From: Bacteroidia bacterium
GTDB lineage: Bacteria; Bacteroidota; Bacteroidia; NS11-12g; UBA9320
NCBI GenBank assembly: GCA_020053795.1
Contig: JAGVMN010000026.1
Location: 40,165-104,164 of the forward strand
Length of the DNA stretch: 64,000 nucleotides
Direction: 5' to 3'
The position numbers and the translations under genes were made by a program. This document shows positions 1 to 10,140 of this stretch, in pieces; position 1 is the stretch's first letter, and every line of letters begins with the position of its first letter. The notes beneath the pieces are model-generated. The model saw only the letters and a list, made by a program, of their open reading frames with translations, ran no database searches and was not told the origin of the DNA.

Positions 1-1440
1 GATGACTATTATACATCGCTTCATATAACAGAGTATCAACTTGAAGTTCGTGACACCAAACGCGGTGAGGAAGAACTCACAAACGATATTCCAAATGTCA
101 GTGAAGAAGCCACCAGAAATCTGGATGAAAACGGTTTGATCAGAATCGGAGCACGAGTGAAAGAAGGCGATATTCTGATTGGTAAAATAACACCAAAAGG
201 AGAAACCGAACCATCGCCGGAGGAGAAGCTTTTAAGAGCCATCTTCGGAGATAAAGCGGGAGATGTGAAAGATGCATCACTTAAAGCACCTCCATCTACT
301 GATGGAATTATCATTGAAAAAAAACTCTTTTCACGCTCCAAGAAGGACAAAATGTCAAGAGGTGATGACAAGAACAAATTGACCAGGTTGGAAGCAGAAC
401 ATGAAAAAGAAATGATCAAACTCAAGGGTATTCTCTGCGACAAGCTTTTCGAAGTTCTGAATGGCAAGAGTTCGGCCGGAGTAATCAATGTCTTCCATGA
501 AGAAGTGATCAGCAAAGGTTCAAAGTTCAACCTGAAGAACCTTTTGGAAATAGACTATGCAAACGTTTCATACCTCAATTGGACCTCAGATGCTGAAAAG
601 AATTCGATGGTCAATGAGATTCTAAATCACTACAAACAACGCCAAAATGAAGTCATCACCGAGTTCAAACGTCGTTATTTTGCTGTGAGTGTGGGCGATG
701 AACTGCCAACCGGAATACTGCAACTTGCCAAAGTTTATATTGCCACTAAGCGAAAGCTGAAAGTTGGCGATAAAATGGCCGGTCGGCACGGTAACAAAGG
801 TATTGTAGCCAAAATAGTTCCGGAAGAAGATATGCCTTTTCTGGAAGATGGAACTCCGGTGGACATTGTGTTGAATCCGTTGGGCGTACCTTCCCGTATG
901 AACCTGGGCCAGATTTACGAAACAGTTCTGGGTTGGGCAGGGGTTGAATTGGGCTTGAAATTTGCAACCCCGATTTTCGATGGTGCAAAAGAATCAGATA
1001 TTCAAAAATATGTCGATCAGGCTGGCATTCCAACCAATGGTCAGACCTATTTATACAACGGGTTAACGGGTGACCGATTTGATCAAATGACAACTGTAGG
1101 CATTATCTATATGTTGAAACTTGGGCACATGGTTGATGACAAAATGCACTCACGTTCTATCGGGCCCTATTCACTTATCACACAACAACCTTTGGGTGGC
1201 AAGGCACAATTTGGAGGTCAACGTTTTGGAGAGATGGAGGTTTGGGCACTTGAGGCATTTGGTGCGGCAAATATTCTTCGTGAAATTCTGACAGTTAAAT
1301 CAGATGATATCATCGGCAGGGCCAAGGTTTATGAAGCCATCGTAAAAGGTGATAACTTCGGTGAACCAGGACTTCCTGAATCATTCAATGTATTGCTTCA
1401 TGAGCTAAAGGGATTGGGTCTTGACGTTACGTTTGATTAA
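1..1440 (+). CDS. rpoB: DNA-directed RNA polymerase subunit beta, C-terminal part (gene cut by window start)
   Basis: Open from base 1 in frame 1, giving the last 479 residues of the beta subunit of RNA polymerase. The strongly conserved lobe [20 protein letters not shown] near visible residue 256 and the C-terminal clamp-binding motif [20 protein letters not shown] identify it. With beta' it forms the catalytic core that elongates RNA. It is followed after 23 bp by rpoC, the usual rpoBC operon. The 5' part, including the rifampicin-binding region, lies outside the window. Confidence 0.98.
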   Translation, partial: DDYYTSLHITEYQLEVRDTKRGEEELTNDIPNVSEEATRNLDENGLIRIGARVKEGDILIGKITPKGETEPSPEEKLLRAIFGDKAGDVKDASLKAPPSTDGIIIEKKLFSRSKKDKMSRGDDKNKLTRLEAEHEKEMIKLKGILCDKLFEVLNGKSSAGVINVFHEEVISKGSKFNLKNLLEIDYANVSYLNWTSDAEKNSMVNEILNHYKQRQNEVITEFKRRYFAVSVGDELPTGILQLAKVYIATKRKLKVGDKMAGRHGNKGIVAKIVPEEDMPFLEDGTPVDIVLNPLGVPSRMNLGQIYETVLGWAGVELGLKFATPIFDGAKESDIQKYVDQAGIPTNGQTYLYNGLTGDRFDQMTTVGIIYMLKLGHMVDDKMHSRSIGPYSLITQQPLGGKAQFGGQRFGEMEVWALEAFGAANILREILTVKSDDIIGRAKVYEAIVKGDNFGEPGLPESFNVLLHELKGLGLDVTFD

Positions 1441-1463
1441 TTTTAACCTTAAAACAACATTAA

Positions 1464-4400
1464 ATGACTTACACAAAAAAGGAACAAAAGATAAAAAGTA
1501 ACTTCACCTCCATGAGAATAGGATTGGCCTCACCGGAAACCATCCTGCAACGTTCCTTCGGAGAAGTTACCAAACCCGAAACTATCAATTACAGGTCTTA
1601 TAAGCCTGAAATGGGTGGCCTGTTTTGCGAAAGAATATTCGGACCTGTTAAAGATTATGAGTGCCATTGTGGCAAATACAAACGTATTCGCTATAAAGGT
1701 ATTGTCTGCGACAGATGCGGGGTTGAAGTGACCGAGAAAAAGGTAAGAAGAGAACGCATGGGTCATATCGAATTGGTAGTACCTGTTGCACATATCTGGT
1801 ATTTCAGAACCCTGCCGAATAAAATCGGGTATTTGCTTGGCTTACCAAGTAAAAGGCTCGAGATGATTATTTACTACGAAAGATACGTTGTGGTACAGGC
1901 TGGCGTTAAAGAGGCCGATGGTCTTCAATACCTCGATTTTCTGACAGAAGAAGAATACCTCGACATTTTGGATTCGTTGCCAAAAGAAAACCAATACCTT
2001 GATGATAAGGACCCATCAAAGTTCATAGCAAAAATGGGTGCTGAGGCATTAACAGATTTACTTTCAAGACTTCAGTTGGACGAATTGTCTTATAGTCTAA
2101 GACATCAAGCAGCTAACGAAACCTCTCAACAACGGAAAAACGAAGCACTCAAAAGATTAAAAGTAATTGAGAGTTTCCGCGATGCCAACAGCCGTTTCGA
2201 AAACAAACCGGAATGGATGATCATGAAGATATTGCCAATCATCCCACCAGAATTAAGACCTTTGGTTCCTCTGGAAGGCGGAAGATTTGCAACATCAGAT
2301 TTGAATGACCTTTATCGCCGGGTTATTATCCGTAACAACCGTTTGAAGCGTTTGATTGAAATTAAAGCTCCTGACGTTATTTTGAGAAACGAGAAAAGGA
2401 TGTTGCAGGAAGCTGTAGATTCATTACTGGACAATACCCGTCGTGCAAATGCTGTAAAGGCAGATGGCAACAGGCCGTTAAAATCTTTGAGCGATATGCT
2501 GAAAGGTAAGCAAGGTCGTTTCCGTCAGAACCTCTTAGGAAAAAGAGTTGACTACTCCGGACGTTCGGTTATTGTTGTGGGCCCGAAACTGAAATTACAC
2601 GAGTGCGGTTTGCCAAAGAATATGGCGTCCGAGCTTTTCAAACCTTTTATCATCAGAAAACTGATAGAAAGAGGAGTTGTGAAAACCGTAAAATCAGCTA
2701 AGAAAATTGTTGACCGCAAGGATCCCGTTATTTGGGAGATACTTGAAAATATCCTAAAAGGACATCCTGTGTTGCTTAACCGTGCTCCAACACTTCACAG
2801 GTTGGGTATTCAAGCTTTTCAACCAAAACTGGTTGAAGGAAAAGCGATACAACTTCACCCTTTGACCTGTACCGGATTTAACGCAGATTTTGACGGTGAC
2901 CAGATGGCGGTACATTTGCCGTTGGGAAATGCGGCTATTCTTGAAGCACAATTATTGATGCTGGCTCCACACAATATTCTGAACCCTGCAAATGGAGCTC
3001 CAATTGCCGTTCCTTCTCAGGACATGGTTTTGGGATTGTATTATCTCACCAAGCAACGCAAATCCACTCCTGATGAAAAGATCATTGGAGAAGGACTGAC
3101 TTTCTATTCTGCTGAAGAAGCCGTCATAGCCCATAACGAAGGACGAGCAGAATTGCACGCCATAGTTAAGGTAAGAACCACAGTAAAAGAAAACAACGAA
3201 CTGGTTCACAAAGTAATTGAGACTTCGGTGGGCAGAATTATTTTCAATCAATTTGTTCCTCCTACGACGGGTTTCATCAATCAATTGCTTACCAAAAAGA
3301 ATCTCCGTGAAATTATTGGAACCATGGTTAGAGAAAACGGTTCTGACACTACTGCCGAGTTTCTTGACAATATCAAAGACCTTGGATTTAATTACGCCTT
3401 CAAGGGAGGTTTGTCTTTTAACATCAATGACGTCATTGTCCCTGATGAAAAGGACCATCTGATTCAACAAGCAAAACAAGAGGTAGAAGAAATCTGGTTT
3501 AACTACAACAACGGTTTTATTACGAATAATGAAAGATACAATCAGGTGATTGACATCTGGACACGTATCAATTCCCGGGTTTCAGATGCTCTTATAAAAA
3601 GAATTACCGAACACAACCAGGGTTTTAACCCCATCTTTATGATGCTGGACTCTGGTGCAAGAGGTTCGAAAGAGCAGATCAGACAGTTGGGCGGAATGAG
3701 GGGCCTTATGGCCAAACCTCAAAAGAAATCAGGTGGCGGAACAGGTGAAATTATTGAAAACCCGATTCTTTCAAATTTCCGTGAGGGACTATCCATTCTT
3801 GAATATTTTATATCTACACATGGGGCTCGTAAAGGTTTGGCCGATACCGCATTGAAAACAGCAGATGCCGGTTATTTGACACGTCGTTTGCATGATGTGG
3901 CTCAGGATGTTGTTGTCAATTCTGAAGATTGCAATACACTTCGAGGCATTGAAATTCAAGCTCTGAAAGAAAACGAAGAAATTGTAGAAAGTCTTTACGA
4001 CAGAATTCTTGGACGGGTTTCCCTCTATGATGTTATTCATCCTGAAACCCTTGAGGTGTTGGCCGAAGAAGGTGTTGAGATGAATGAAGAAATGGCTAAA
4101 GCCATTGAAGACTCAGGAATTGAATTTATGGAGATCCGCAGCGTTCTCACTTGCGAAGCCAGGCAAGGTGTTTGTGCAAAATGCTATGGCCGAAATCTGG
4201 CCACAGGCCGAATGGCACAAAGAGGAGATGCAGTCGGAGTTATTGCAGCCCAATCCATCGGTGAACCTGGAACTCAGTTGACATTGCGTACCTTCCACGT
4301 TGGGGGAACTGCATCTAACATCGCTCAGGAATCTGGACTTAGGGCCAGATTCGAAGGCATACTTGAATTTGACGAAGTTCGTACGGTACAAAGGGTAAAT

Positions 4401-5795
4401 GATGACGGCGAAGCTGTCCATGTGGTCCTTGGACGTTCCAGTGAAGTAAAAATACTAAACACAAAAACCAAAGAGGTTATAGCTAATTTAAATCTTCCTT
4501 ACGGGTCGTATCTAAAAGTTACAGATAGTCAAAAAGTGAAGAAAGGTGACACTATTTGTACTTGGGACCCTTATAATGCCGTGATTCTTTCGGAGCAAGA
4601 CGGAAAAGTTGAATTCAAGGATATTGTAGAAGGTTTGACTTTTCGTGAGGAGATTGATGATCAAACCGGATTTAAAGAAAAAGTCATAATAGACACCCGT
4701 GACAAACGTTTGGTTCCCGGAATTCATTTGATTGGAAAAGGCGGCGAAATCATTCGTGAATATAACGTTCCGGTTGGTTCGCATCTTCAATTGAACCACA
4801 ACGACAAGATAAAAGCCGGTACCATTATCGCGAAAATTCCGAGGGTTATTGGCAAAACCGGTGACATTACCGGGGGGTTGCCAAGGGTTACAGAACTCTT
4901 CGAAGCACGTAATCCATCCAATCCTGCAGTAGTCTCTGAGATTGACGGAGTTGTTTCATACGGTGGAATCAAACGTGGAAACAGAGAAATATCAATTGAG
5001 TCAAGAGACGGCATGGTTAAAAAATATCTGGTTTCACTTTCCAAACATATTTTGGTTCAGGACAGTGATTATATCAAAGCAGGTACATCACTCTCCGACG
5101 GATCAATCACACCACAGGATATTTTAGCCATTGAAGGGCCAAGTGCTGTTCAGCGTTATGTATTGAATGGTATTCAGGAAGTATATCGTTTGCAGGGGGT
5201 AAAAATAAACGATAAACACATCGAAGTTATTGTGCGTCAAATGATGCAAAAGGTTACCATTGTTGATCCCGGTGATACAAGATTCCTTGAAGGTGAAGCA
5301 GTTGAAAAGGTCAATTTTAAAGAAGAAAATGACTGGATTTATGATATGAAGGTGGTAGTTGATCCCGGTGATTCTAACGATATGAAGGCCGGTCAGATAT
5401 TAACCCTCCGCAAGTTGCGTGACGAAAATTCAGTTCTGAAACGAAAAGACCTGAAGACCGTTGAAGTGCGTGATGCCATACCGGCAACTTCTGAACCTTT
5501 ATTAATGGGTATTACCCGCTCATCACTGGGAACCCAAAGCTTTTTATCGGCAGCATCTTTCCAGGAAACAACGAAGGTTCTGAACGAAGCTGCTATTGCC
5601 GGTAAAATTGACCGTATGGTTGGACTGAAAGAAAACGTCATTGTTGGACATTTAATCCCTGCCGGAACAGGTAGAAGAGACTATGAAAACATCATAGTTG
5701 GTTCTCAGGAAGAGTATGACTTGCTTATGTCGTCAAAAGAAGATGACGAAAGTGACTCTGAGGTGTCAGTTGGAACAGCAGAGGTTTCGTACTAA
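1464..5795 (+). CDS. rpoC: DNA-directed RNA polymerase subunit beta'
   Basis: Complete 1443-residue beta' subunit, a normal length for Bacteroidota. The N-terminal zinc site CHCGKYK...CDRC lies near residues 69-86. The catalytic Mg-binding loop NADFDGDQ is at residues 473-480. The second zinc cluster (C near 813, then [11 protein letters not shown] near 899) and the adjoining trigger-loop segment ([16 protein letters not shown]) follow. It starts 23 bp after rpoB and ends just before a clear hairpin terminator, so rpoBC ends here. Nothing is unusual in the sequence. Confidence 0.99.
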   Translation: MTYTKKEQKIKSNFTSMRIGLASPETILQRSFGEVTKPETINYRSYKPEMGGLFCERIFGPVKDYECHCGKYKRIRYKGIVCDRCGVEVTEKKVRRERMGHIELVVPVAHIWYFRTLPNKIGYLLGLPSKRLEMIIYYERYVVVQAGVKEADGLQYLDFLTEEEYLDILDSLPKENQYLDDKDPSKFIAKMGAEALTDLLSRLQLDELSYSLRHQAANETSQQRKNEALKRLKVIESFRDANSRFENKPEWMIMKILPIIPPELRPLVPLEGGRFATSDLNDLYRRVIIRNNRLKRLIEIKAPDVILRNEKRMLQEAVDSLLDNTRRANAVKADGNRPLKSLSDMLKGKQGRFRQNLLGKRVDYSGRSVIVVGPKLKLHECGLPKNMASELFKPFIIRKLIERGVVKTVKSAKKIVDRKDPVIWEILENILKGHPVLLNRAPTLHRLGIQAFQPKLVEGKAIQLHPLTCTGFNADFDGDQMAVHLPLGNAAILEAQLLMLAPHNILNPANGAPIAVPSQDMVLGLYYLTKQRKSTPDEKIIGEGLTFYSAEEAVIAHNEGRAELHAIVKVRTTVKENNELVHKVIETSVGRIIFNQFVPPTTGFINQLLTKKNLREIIGTMVRENGSDTTAEFLDNIKDLGFNYAFKGGLSFNINDVIVPDEKDHLIQQAKQEVEEIWFNYNNGFITNNERYNQVIDIWTRINSRVSDALIKRITEHNQGFNPIFMMLDSGARGSKEQIRQLGGMRGLMAKPQKKSGGGTGEIIENPILSNFREGLSILEYFISTHGARKGLADTALKTADAGYLTRRLHDVAQDVVVNSEDCNTLRGIEIQALKENEEIVESLYDRILGRVSLYDVIHPETLEVLAEEGVEMNEEMAKAIEDSGIEFMEIRSVLTCEARQGVCAKCYGRNLATGRMAQRGDAVGVIAAQSIGEPGTQLTLRTFHVGGTASNIAQESGLRARFEGILEFDEVRTVQRVNDDGEAVHVVLGRSSEVKILNTKTKEVIANLNLPYGSYLKVTDSQKVKKGDTICTWDPYNAVILSEQDGKVEFKDIVEGLTFREEIDDQTGFKEKVIIDTRDKRLVPGIHLIGKGGEIIREYNVPVGSHLQLNHNDKIKAGTIIAKIPRVIGKTGDITGGLPRVTELFEARNPSNPAVVSEIDGVVSYGGIKRGNREISIESRDGMVKKYLVSLSKHILVQDSDYIKAGTSLSDGSITPQDILAIEGPSAVQRYVLNGIQEVYRLQGVKINDKHIEVIVRQMMQKVTIVDPGDTRFLEGEAVEKVNFKEENDWIYDMKVVVDPGDSNDMKAGQILTLRKLRDENSVLKRKDLKTVEVRDAIPATSEPLLMGITRSSLGTQSFLSAASFQETTKVLNEAAIAGKIDRMVGLKENVIVGHLIPAGTGRRDYENIIVGSQEEYDLLMSSKEDDESDSEVSVGTAEVSY

Positions 5796-5827
5796 GTTTT
5801 AACTCCCTTCATAGTTGAACAATAATC

Positions 5828-5860
5828 AAAGGCAGTCTGTCGGCTGCCTTTTTTGTTTTT
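5828..5860 (+). terminator. Intrinsic terminator of the rpoBC operon
   Basis: A GC-rich hairpin, GGCAGTC (5831-5837) with GGCTGCC (5842-5848), contains one G-T pair and a four-base loop. It is flanked by AAA/TTT and followed by a run of T. It sits 35 bp after the rpoC stop codon. Confidence 0.9.
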
Positions 5861-6053
5861 AATAAATTCAACAAGAAAAAGATAATCAACAAAGAAATGT
5901 TGGCTGTATATTAAGCATCTTTATTCTTGTGGTTATTGTTTGTATAATAATTTTCAATTGCACAGTACTATACCGTTACCACATATCCGTAATATTTACA
6001 AAAAAAAACGGATTAAAAATGACAAGAATAATGTAACAGAGATAACCGGAGTA

Positions 6054-6082
6054 TTGGTGGGATAATGGCTTTTGTATTTTTG
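6054..6082 (+). promoter_or_regulatory. Bacteroidota-type promoter with no coding gene downstream
   Basis: TATTTTTG at 6075-6082 matches the -7 consensus TAnnTTTG exactly. A TTG at 6054-6056 lies 18 bp upstream, close to the expected -33 position. The next gene starts almost 300 bp downstream, after a T-tract, so this promoter appears to serve a non-coding transcript. Confidence 0.6.
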
Positions 6083-6085
6083 GTA

Positions 6086-6227
6086 AGCATTCAAGAAAAA
6101 CAGTGGTGCGGCGGATATGGCTAAGCCATCCGCAAGCGAAGCAGCTCGGATTGAGGGGAAAAATGCTATTTGTAGAATTCAACAAAAAATAAATAGCCTT
6201 GACTTTCCCTTGCTTCGTTTTTTTTTT
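6086..6227 (+). ncRNA. Candidate structured small RNA, about 140 nt, class unknown
   Basis: Between a perfect -7 box (6075-6082) and a run of ten T (6218-6227) lies sequence with nested complementary arms. CGAAGCA (6137-6143) pairs with TGCTTCG (6211-6217). GGGAAA (6156-6161) pairs with TTTCCC (6204-6209). GCTATTT (6165-6171) pairs with AAATAGC (6191-6197). A smaller hairpin, GCGG..ATGGC/GCCAT..CCGC, occupies 6111-6133. The outermost arm abuts the T-tract, as in an intrinsic terminator. A long irregular hairpin with an internal bubble recalls 6S RNA in outline, but no family match can be claimed. A short minus-strand reading frame across this stretch looks accidental. Confidence 0.55.
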
Positions 6228-6249
6228 AGAAGAATAAATGACCTGGGTT

Positions 6250-6266
6250 AAAGGGCAATGCCCTTT
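6250..6266. repeat. Short perfect inverted repeat upstream of rnhB
   Basis: AAAGGGC (6250-6256) and GCCCTTT (6260-6266) are separated by three bases. No T-run follows on either side, so it is not an obvious terminator. It lies between the candidate small RNA and rnhB. Apart from this, the terminator and the RNA unit, nothing else was recognised in the 579 bp between rpoC and rnhB. Confidence 0.5.
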
Positions 6267-6374
6267 GCATTGTCCGTATAAAAGTACTTCAGGTATATTT
6301 AAGGGTAAACAGATTTCCGTTTGATGATTAAGTACCTCCGTTTATCAATTGAGATTGACCTTTTGTTTTCTGCA

Positions 6375-6989
6375 ATGAAAAAATCATTAGGTTTGAGCGT
6401 GCTTAGAACTTGCATGCATATGGGATTGATAGAAGCAGGATGTGATGAGGCCGGACGTGGTTGTCTGGCCGGTCCGATATGTGCGGCAGCTGTTGTCCTT
6501 CCGCCCGATTACAAGAACAAGTATTTGAATGACTCGAAAAAGGTCGGTTACAAATTGCGTGGGATGTTGCGTAAAGAAATAATGAAAGATGCTTTGGCAT
6601 TCTCCGTAGCATTTGTTGATGAAACTGAAATTGACAGAATCAATATTCTCAATGCCAGCATATTGGCCATGCACATGGCATTGTCCCGGCTAAAGATAAA
6701 ACCGGAGCATATTTTAATAGACGGCAACAGGTTTATATCATTTCAGAAAATTCCATTTACTACCGTTGTAAAAGGTGATGGGATATTCATGAATATTGCC
6801 GCTGCCAGCATACTGGCAAAAACCAGTAGAGATCAGTTTATGGAATACTTGCACCTTAAGCATCCGGTTTACAATTGGAAACAAAACAAAGGCTATCCAA
6901 CGGCAGAACACAGGCAAGCGTTTTTATTCCATGGGCCATCCGAATTTCACCGAACGAGTTTTATAATTAAATCTGACCAATTAAAATAG
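6375..6989 (+). CDS. rnhB: Ribonuclease HII
   Basis: 204-residue RNase HII, which cuts the RNA strand of RNA-DNA hybrids and removes misincorporated ribonucleotides. The signature AGCDEAGRGCLAGP supplies the first catalytic Asp-Glu pair (D24, E25). A further catalytic Asp lies in LIDGNRF, and AAASILAKTSRD completes the family core. The frame is open upstream to an ATG at 6321, but those extra 18 residues have no counterpart in the family, so the ATG at 6375 is preferred; a start at MHMGL is also possible. It stands alone on the plus strand. Confidence 0.93.
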   Translation: MKKSLGLSVLRTCMHMGLIEAGCDEAGRGCLAGPICAAAVVLPPDYKNKYLNDSKKVGYKLRGMLRKEIMKDALAFSVAFVDETEIDRINILNASILAMHMALSRLKIKPEHILIDGNRFISFQKIPFTTVVKGDGIFMNIAAASILAKTSRDQFMEYLHLKHPVYNWKQNKGYPTAEHRQAFLFHGPSEFHRTSFIIKSDQLK

Positions 6990-7024
6990 ACATCGTAAGT
7001 GATTGAATATCGAATAACCATTAC

Positions 7025-7792
7025 ATGAAAAAAATCCTGTTGCTTTTACTTTTTGCTTGCACTGTCATTCTGACTTTTGCCCAAAAGGAGTGGTACGGCG
7101 GCATAGACATTGGGCCTAAGTACGACCTTTTCCGGGTCATAAAAATGGGGAACTCTGCCGGCAATGCCAAGCTGAAAATCATTGGAGATGTAGCCGCTAT
7201 TGCCGGTCTGAAACTGGGGGTGAACCTTGATAAAAAATACACCTTTCAAACCGGCATTTATAAGAACGATTACAAGGTGAAATTTGACTTAATCAGTTCT
7301 AAAAACAATCTCCTTTTTGATAACGAATTGGTCAATACACTGAACACATATATGATTCCAATCAATCTGATGCGAAGATATCCCTTGTCAAACGAGAAGC
7401 AGGTGTTTACCGTTGGCTTTGGGTTTTCATTTCTTGTAAACGAAAAAACTGATTTAACCGGACAACGACAATCGGATATACAGACGGTTGAAAACAATGG
7501 GATTGTGATTGATGAAATGAAATACAGGCTTTACAAGCATGCCCTTGCCGGTGGCATTTTTACAGGAAATCTTTTCGCCGGGTTGGACATTGCCCTGTTT
7601 GAACGTATGTTCTTCAGTATTGAAGTATGCGGAAGACTAGGATTGTCGGGCAATGATGAATTCAGCATAGATGCAGTCGAGACAAAGGATATTGCTGATG
7701 AAACAACAACATTTAAAATCTCCAACAATGGAGGAGCCGTTCAATTTGTTCTCGGATTCAAGTATTTTTTTAAAACAAACACCGAAGAATAG
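7025..7792 (+). CDS. Secreted outer-membrane beta-barrel-like protein, function unknown
   Basis: 255 residues, with a clear signal peptide (MKKILLLLLFACTVILTFAQ, cleaved near residue 19). The mature part is rich in alternating aromatic and polar strands with glycine turns, such as KLGVNLDKKYTFQTGIY and the closing FVLGFKYFFK. This is the look of the 8-12-strand porin-like proteins common in Bacteroidota outer membranes. The start is fixed by the signal peptide. No close family is recognised. It lies between rnhB and ribE without overlap and may be transcribed alone. Confidence 0.7.
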   Translation: MKKILLLLLFACTVILTFAQKEWYGGIDIGPKYDLFRVIKMGNSAGNAKLKIIGDVAAIAGLKLGVNLDKKYTFQTGIYKNDYKVKFDLISSKNNLLFDNELVNTLNTYMIPINLMRRYPLSNEKQVFTVGFGFSFLVNEKTDLTGQRQSDIQTVENNGIVIDEMKYRLYKHALAGGIFTGNLFAGLDIALFERMFFSIEVCGRLGLSGNDEFSIDAVETKDIADETTTFKISNNGGAVQFVLGFKYFFKTNTEE

Positions 7793-7826
7793 ACTTATCA
7801 ATTTTAAGGACCCGATCACCAAATTC

Positions 7827-7884
7827 CAAGTCCCAAATTTGAAAATAATAAACACATATTTTAGAGTTTGAGACTTGGGACTTG
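7827..7884. repeat. Intergenic inverted repeat, 10-bp arms
   Basis: CAAGTCCCAA at 7827-7836 is repeated in inverse orientation at 7875-7884 (TTGGGACTTG), with a 38-base spacer. Further short copies of the same theme (TCCAAGT, ACTTGGA) lie at both edges. It sits between the stop of the barrel protein and ribE and has no T-tract. Confidence 0.6.
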
Positions 7885-7917
7885 AAACTTGGATTATAAG
7901 ATTGTAACTTTTGTAAG

Positions 7918-7925
7918 TAAGTTTG
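7918..7925 (+). promoter_or_regulatory. -7 promoter box directly in front of ribE
   Basis: TAAGTTTG matches TAnnTTTG exactly and ends only four bases before the ribE ATG. Transcription from it would begin at or within a base or two of the start codon. Confidence 0.6.
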
Positions 7926-7929
7926 CGGC

Positions 7930-8526
7930 ATGTTCACAGGTATAATTGAAACTACCGGAGTCATCAGATCTTTGACACATGAAGGCGGAAATCTTCAACT
8001 GGCGGTTAGTTCTTCGCTATCCAATGAATTGAAAGTGGATCAAAGTGTTGCCCATGATGGTATTTGCCTCACCGTTGTTGGCCTTGGCAAGGGATACCAT
8101 TTGGTCACCGCCATAGAAGAGACTTTGCAACGAACCAACCTCGGAACGCTAAAAGTTGGCGATGTAATGAATTTAGAGCGTTGCCTTTCAGTGAACGGGC
8201 GTTTCGACGGGCATATTGTTCAAGGACACGTGGATTCAGTGGGTACTTGTGAAAGCGTTGAGGATCATAATGGCAGTTGGGTTTTTTATTTCAGATACGA
8301 GAACTCAAATAATATCACCGTTGAAAAAGGTTCTATTGCCATTAATGGGGTTAGCCTTACCGTTGTAGATTCTAAAGAAAGCTCTTTTTCGGTTGCTATT
8401 ATTCCCTATACCTTTGCAAACACCAACTTCAAAAACCTGAAAGTGAACAGTCTTGTGAATCTTGAATTTGATATTGTGGGAAAATATTTGGCAAGAATGT
8501 TCGCCGCTTCGGGTCGGAAAATTTGA
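7930..8526 (+). CDS. ribE: Riboflavin synthase, alpha subunit
   Basis: 198 residues made of two tandem lumazine-binding domains. It converts two molecules of 6,7-dimethyl-8-ribityllumazine into riboflavin and a pyrimidine by-product, as a cytosolic trimer. The N-terminus MFTGIIETTG is diagnostic. The first domain carries VAHDGICLTVV and GHIVQGHVDSVG; the second repeats the pattern with IAINGVSLTVV. Length is normal. No FMN riboswitch leader precedes it; a -7 box lies almost on the start codon. Neighbouring genes are not riboflavin genes. Confidence 0.97.
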   Translation: MFTGIIETTGVIRSLTHEGGNLQLAVSSSLSNELKVDQSVAHDGICLTVVGLGKGYHLVTAIEETLQRTNLGTLKVGDVMNLERCLSVNGRFDGHIVQGHVDSVGTCESVEDHNGSWVFYFRYENSNNITVEKGSIAINGVSLTVVDSKESSFSVAIIPYTFANTNFKNLKVNSLVNLEFDIVGKYLARMFAASGRKI

Positions 8527-8575
8527 AGATTGGCCACTGTAAAATTATAAACTAAAACGCTTCAGCCTTATTCCC

Positions 8576-9448
8576 ATGAACATCATTATACTTTCAGCCA
8601 ACAGCAAACTCTATTCAACCAAAAGATTGGTAGAGGCGGGAGAGAAAAGAGGTCACCACATGCGGGTAGTAGATCATACTAAATGCGACCTTGTGATAGA
8701 GAGGCACAAACCATCCATCATTTATTACGGGGATGAGCTGAAGGATGTGGACGCGGTTATTCCCCGCATCGGAGCATCCGTCACCTTTTTCGGGACCGCC
8801 GTAGTGCGTCAATTCGAAATGATGAAAGCGTTCACTGCCGTTGAATCACAGGCATTAGTTCGGTCTCGCGACAAACTGAGAAGCCTTCAGATATTGGCCC
8901 GTGCCGGATTGGGATTGCCCAAAACCGTTTTCACAAACCATTCGAGAGAAGTTGACAAGGTTATTGCAAAAGTTGGCGGTGCACCCTTGATCATCAAGTT
9001 ATTGGAAGGAACGCAGGGATTAGGTGTTGTATTGGCTGAAACATTCAAAGCTGCTGAATCAGTTTTGGAAGCTTTCAACGGGCTTAAAGCCAGAGTCATC
9101 ATTCAGGAGTTTATAAAAGAATCTAAAGGCTGCGATGTGCGGGCATTTGTGGTTGACGGTCATGTGGTGGGTGCCATGAAAAGAACAGCCAAAGAAGGGG
9201 AATTTCGTTCCAATCTTCACCGTGGCGGTTCGGCTCAGTTGATAGAATTGACACAAGAGGAAGAAATTACTGCCATAAAAGCGGCCAAGGCTTTGGGTTT
9301 GGGAATTGCCGGGGTAGATATGCTCCAATCTGAAAGGGGTCCACTGATTTTGGAGGTGAACTCGTCTCCGGGACTGGAAGGAATAGAGGGTGCTACAAAA
9401 AAGAATATCGCAGGTGAAATTATCAAATATGTAGAAAAAAACGCCTGA
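8576..9448 (+). CDS. rimK: RimK-family alpha-L-glutamate ligase (ATP-grasp)
   Basis: 290-residue ATP-grasp ligase. RimK adds glutamate residues to the C-terminus of ribosomal protein S6; relatives ligate amino acids to other carboxylates. Visible features are the N-terminal preATP-grasp domain with the segment [19 protein letters not shown], the nucleotide-binding segment [14 protein letters not shown] near residue 140, FRSNLHRGG, and the metal-binding end [15 protein letters not shown] near residue 258. Length agrees with RimK. It is followed after one base by a small SRPBCC-like gene, so the two are probably co-transcribed. The substrate is inferred from the family only. Confidence 0.88.
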   Translation: MNIIILSANSKLYSTKRLVEAGEKRGHHMRVVDHTKCDLVIERHKPSIIYYGDELKDVDAVIPRIGASVTFFGTAVVRQFEMMKAFTAVESQALVRSRDKLRSLQILARAGLGLPKTVFTNHSREVDKVIAKVGGAPLIIKLLEGTQGLGVVLAETFKAAESVLEAFNGLKARVIIQEFIKESKGCDVRAFVVDGHVVGAMKRTAKEGEFRSNLHRGGSAQLIELTQEEEITAIKAAKALGLGIAGVDMLQSERGPLILEVNSSPGLEGIEGATKKNIAGEIIKYVEKNA

Positions 9449-9449
9449 G

Positions 9450-9977
9450 ATGAGTCAGACCCTGAAGTTTGTAGGTCTTTTTTTTATATTTATGTTCACG
9501 GGAGTTTTGATTACAGGTTTGGTGATGGGATCCCTAAACACGATAAAAACATTCGAGGCAAAAACGACTCCGGATATTTGTCAGAAATACTTAACCGACA
9601 CTGCTCATCTGAGACATTGGATGATTAATTTTGAATCGTTGACCAACGCATCAGCCAACAATAATTACAAACTGACATTGAACAATGGCAAAGGGCAAAA
9701 GGGCAATTTTGATTTGGAAATACGCAGTGACAGTTCCAAACACAACCTGGTTTATGAACTTAACAACAGGGGATCAAAACTCGAGATTAATTTTAACTTT
9801 GATTCAATAAAATCCGGAACAAGACTGCTGATAGAACACGAAGTCAAGGGGAAAGGAATAGCCAATAAATTGGTTATTGCCATGCTTCATAAATCCCTTA
9901 AGAAACAATACGAACTGGAAACAAAAAGGATTAAGGCGTTGTTGGAGCAGAGTGAAATTAATCTGATTGATGACTGA
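9450..9977 (+). CDS. SRPBCC-like membrane-anchored protein
   Basis: 175 residues. An N-terminal membrane segment (residues 5-29, FVGLFFIFMFTGVLITGLV) is followed by a soluble domain resembling the START/polyketide-cyclase-like (SRPBCC) fold: a helix with a conserved 'LRHWM' turn, then beta strands such as NLVYELNNRG and a C-terminal amphipathic helix (KSLKKQYELETKRIKALLE). It begins one base after the rimK-like gene, suggesting a shared transcript. Function unknown. The stop codon overlaps a 16-bp sequence repeated elsewhere in the window. Confidence 0.6.
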   Translation: MSQTLKFVGLFFIFMFTGVLITGLVMGSLNTIKTFEAKTTPDICQKYLTDTAHLRHWMINFESLTNASANNNYKLTLNNGKGQKGNFDLEIRSDSSKHNLVYELNNRGSKLEINFNFDSIKSGTRLLIEHEVKGKGIANKLVIAMLHKSLKKQYELETKRIKALLEQSEINLIDD

Positions 9978-9989
9978 GCGGAGTCGAAG
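9974..9989 (+). repeat. Dispersed 16-bp repeat, copy 1
   Basis: CTGAGCGGAGTCGAAG overlaps the stop codon of the SRPBCC-like gene. Its exact reverse complement occurs at 22087-22102, and a diverged relative lies inside a TPR gene near 30418. Confidence 0.75.
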
Positions 9990-10037
9990 TCAGCTATCAG
10001 ATGGGAAAAGGCCGTTCCTCAGCCTGACAAAACGAAT

Positions 10038-10129
10038 AAAAAAAGGCCGGTATCGCACCGCTACAACCTCCTGCCCTTGCTGTCTTCCGACCCTGGGGGA
10101 TTCAAAGGGAGCAAGTCGTACCGACCCGG
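10038..10129 (-). ncRNA. ffs: Signal recognition particle RNA (small bacterial type)
   Basis: Read on the minus strand, 10092-10072 gives GGTCGGAAGACAGCAAGGGC. This is the conserved apical domain of bacterial 4.5S RNA: the GGAA tetraloop plus the internal loop with AGCA that binds Ffh. The 5' end GCCGGGTCGG (10130-10121) and the 3' end ACCGGCC can close the helix, and a run of T (template A, 10038-10044) ends the gene. Size of about 92 nt fits. A perfect -7 box precedes it. The RNA pairs with Ffh to target membrane proteins during translation. Both ends are estimates to within a few bases. Confidence 0.85.
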
Positions 10130-10132
10130 CTG

Positions 10133-10140
10133 CAAATATA
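10133..10140 (-). promoter_or_regulatory. -7 promoter box of the SRP RNA gene
   Basis: TATATTTG on the minus strand is an exact TAnnTTTG. It lies 4-6 bases before the expected 5' end of the RNA, the spacing seen for this promoter class. Confidence 0.75.

Noticed and set aside
5976..6185. 69-codon minus-strand reading frame after rpoC
   Set aside because: It lies across the candidate small RNA and its promoter, has no family resemblance, and its composition follows the hairpin arms on the opposite strand.
7793..7929. FMN riboswitch in front of ribE
   Set aside because: The 137-bp gap is too short and lacks the conserved RFN elements; it holds only a simple inverted repeat and a promoter next to the ATG.
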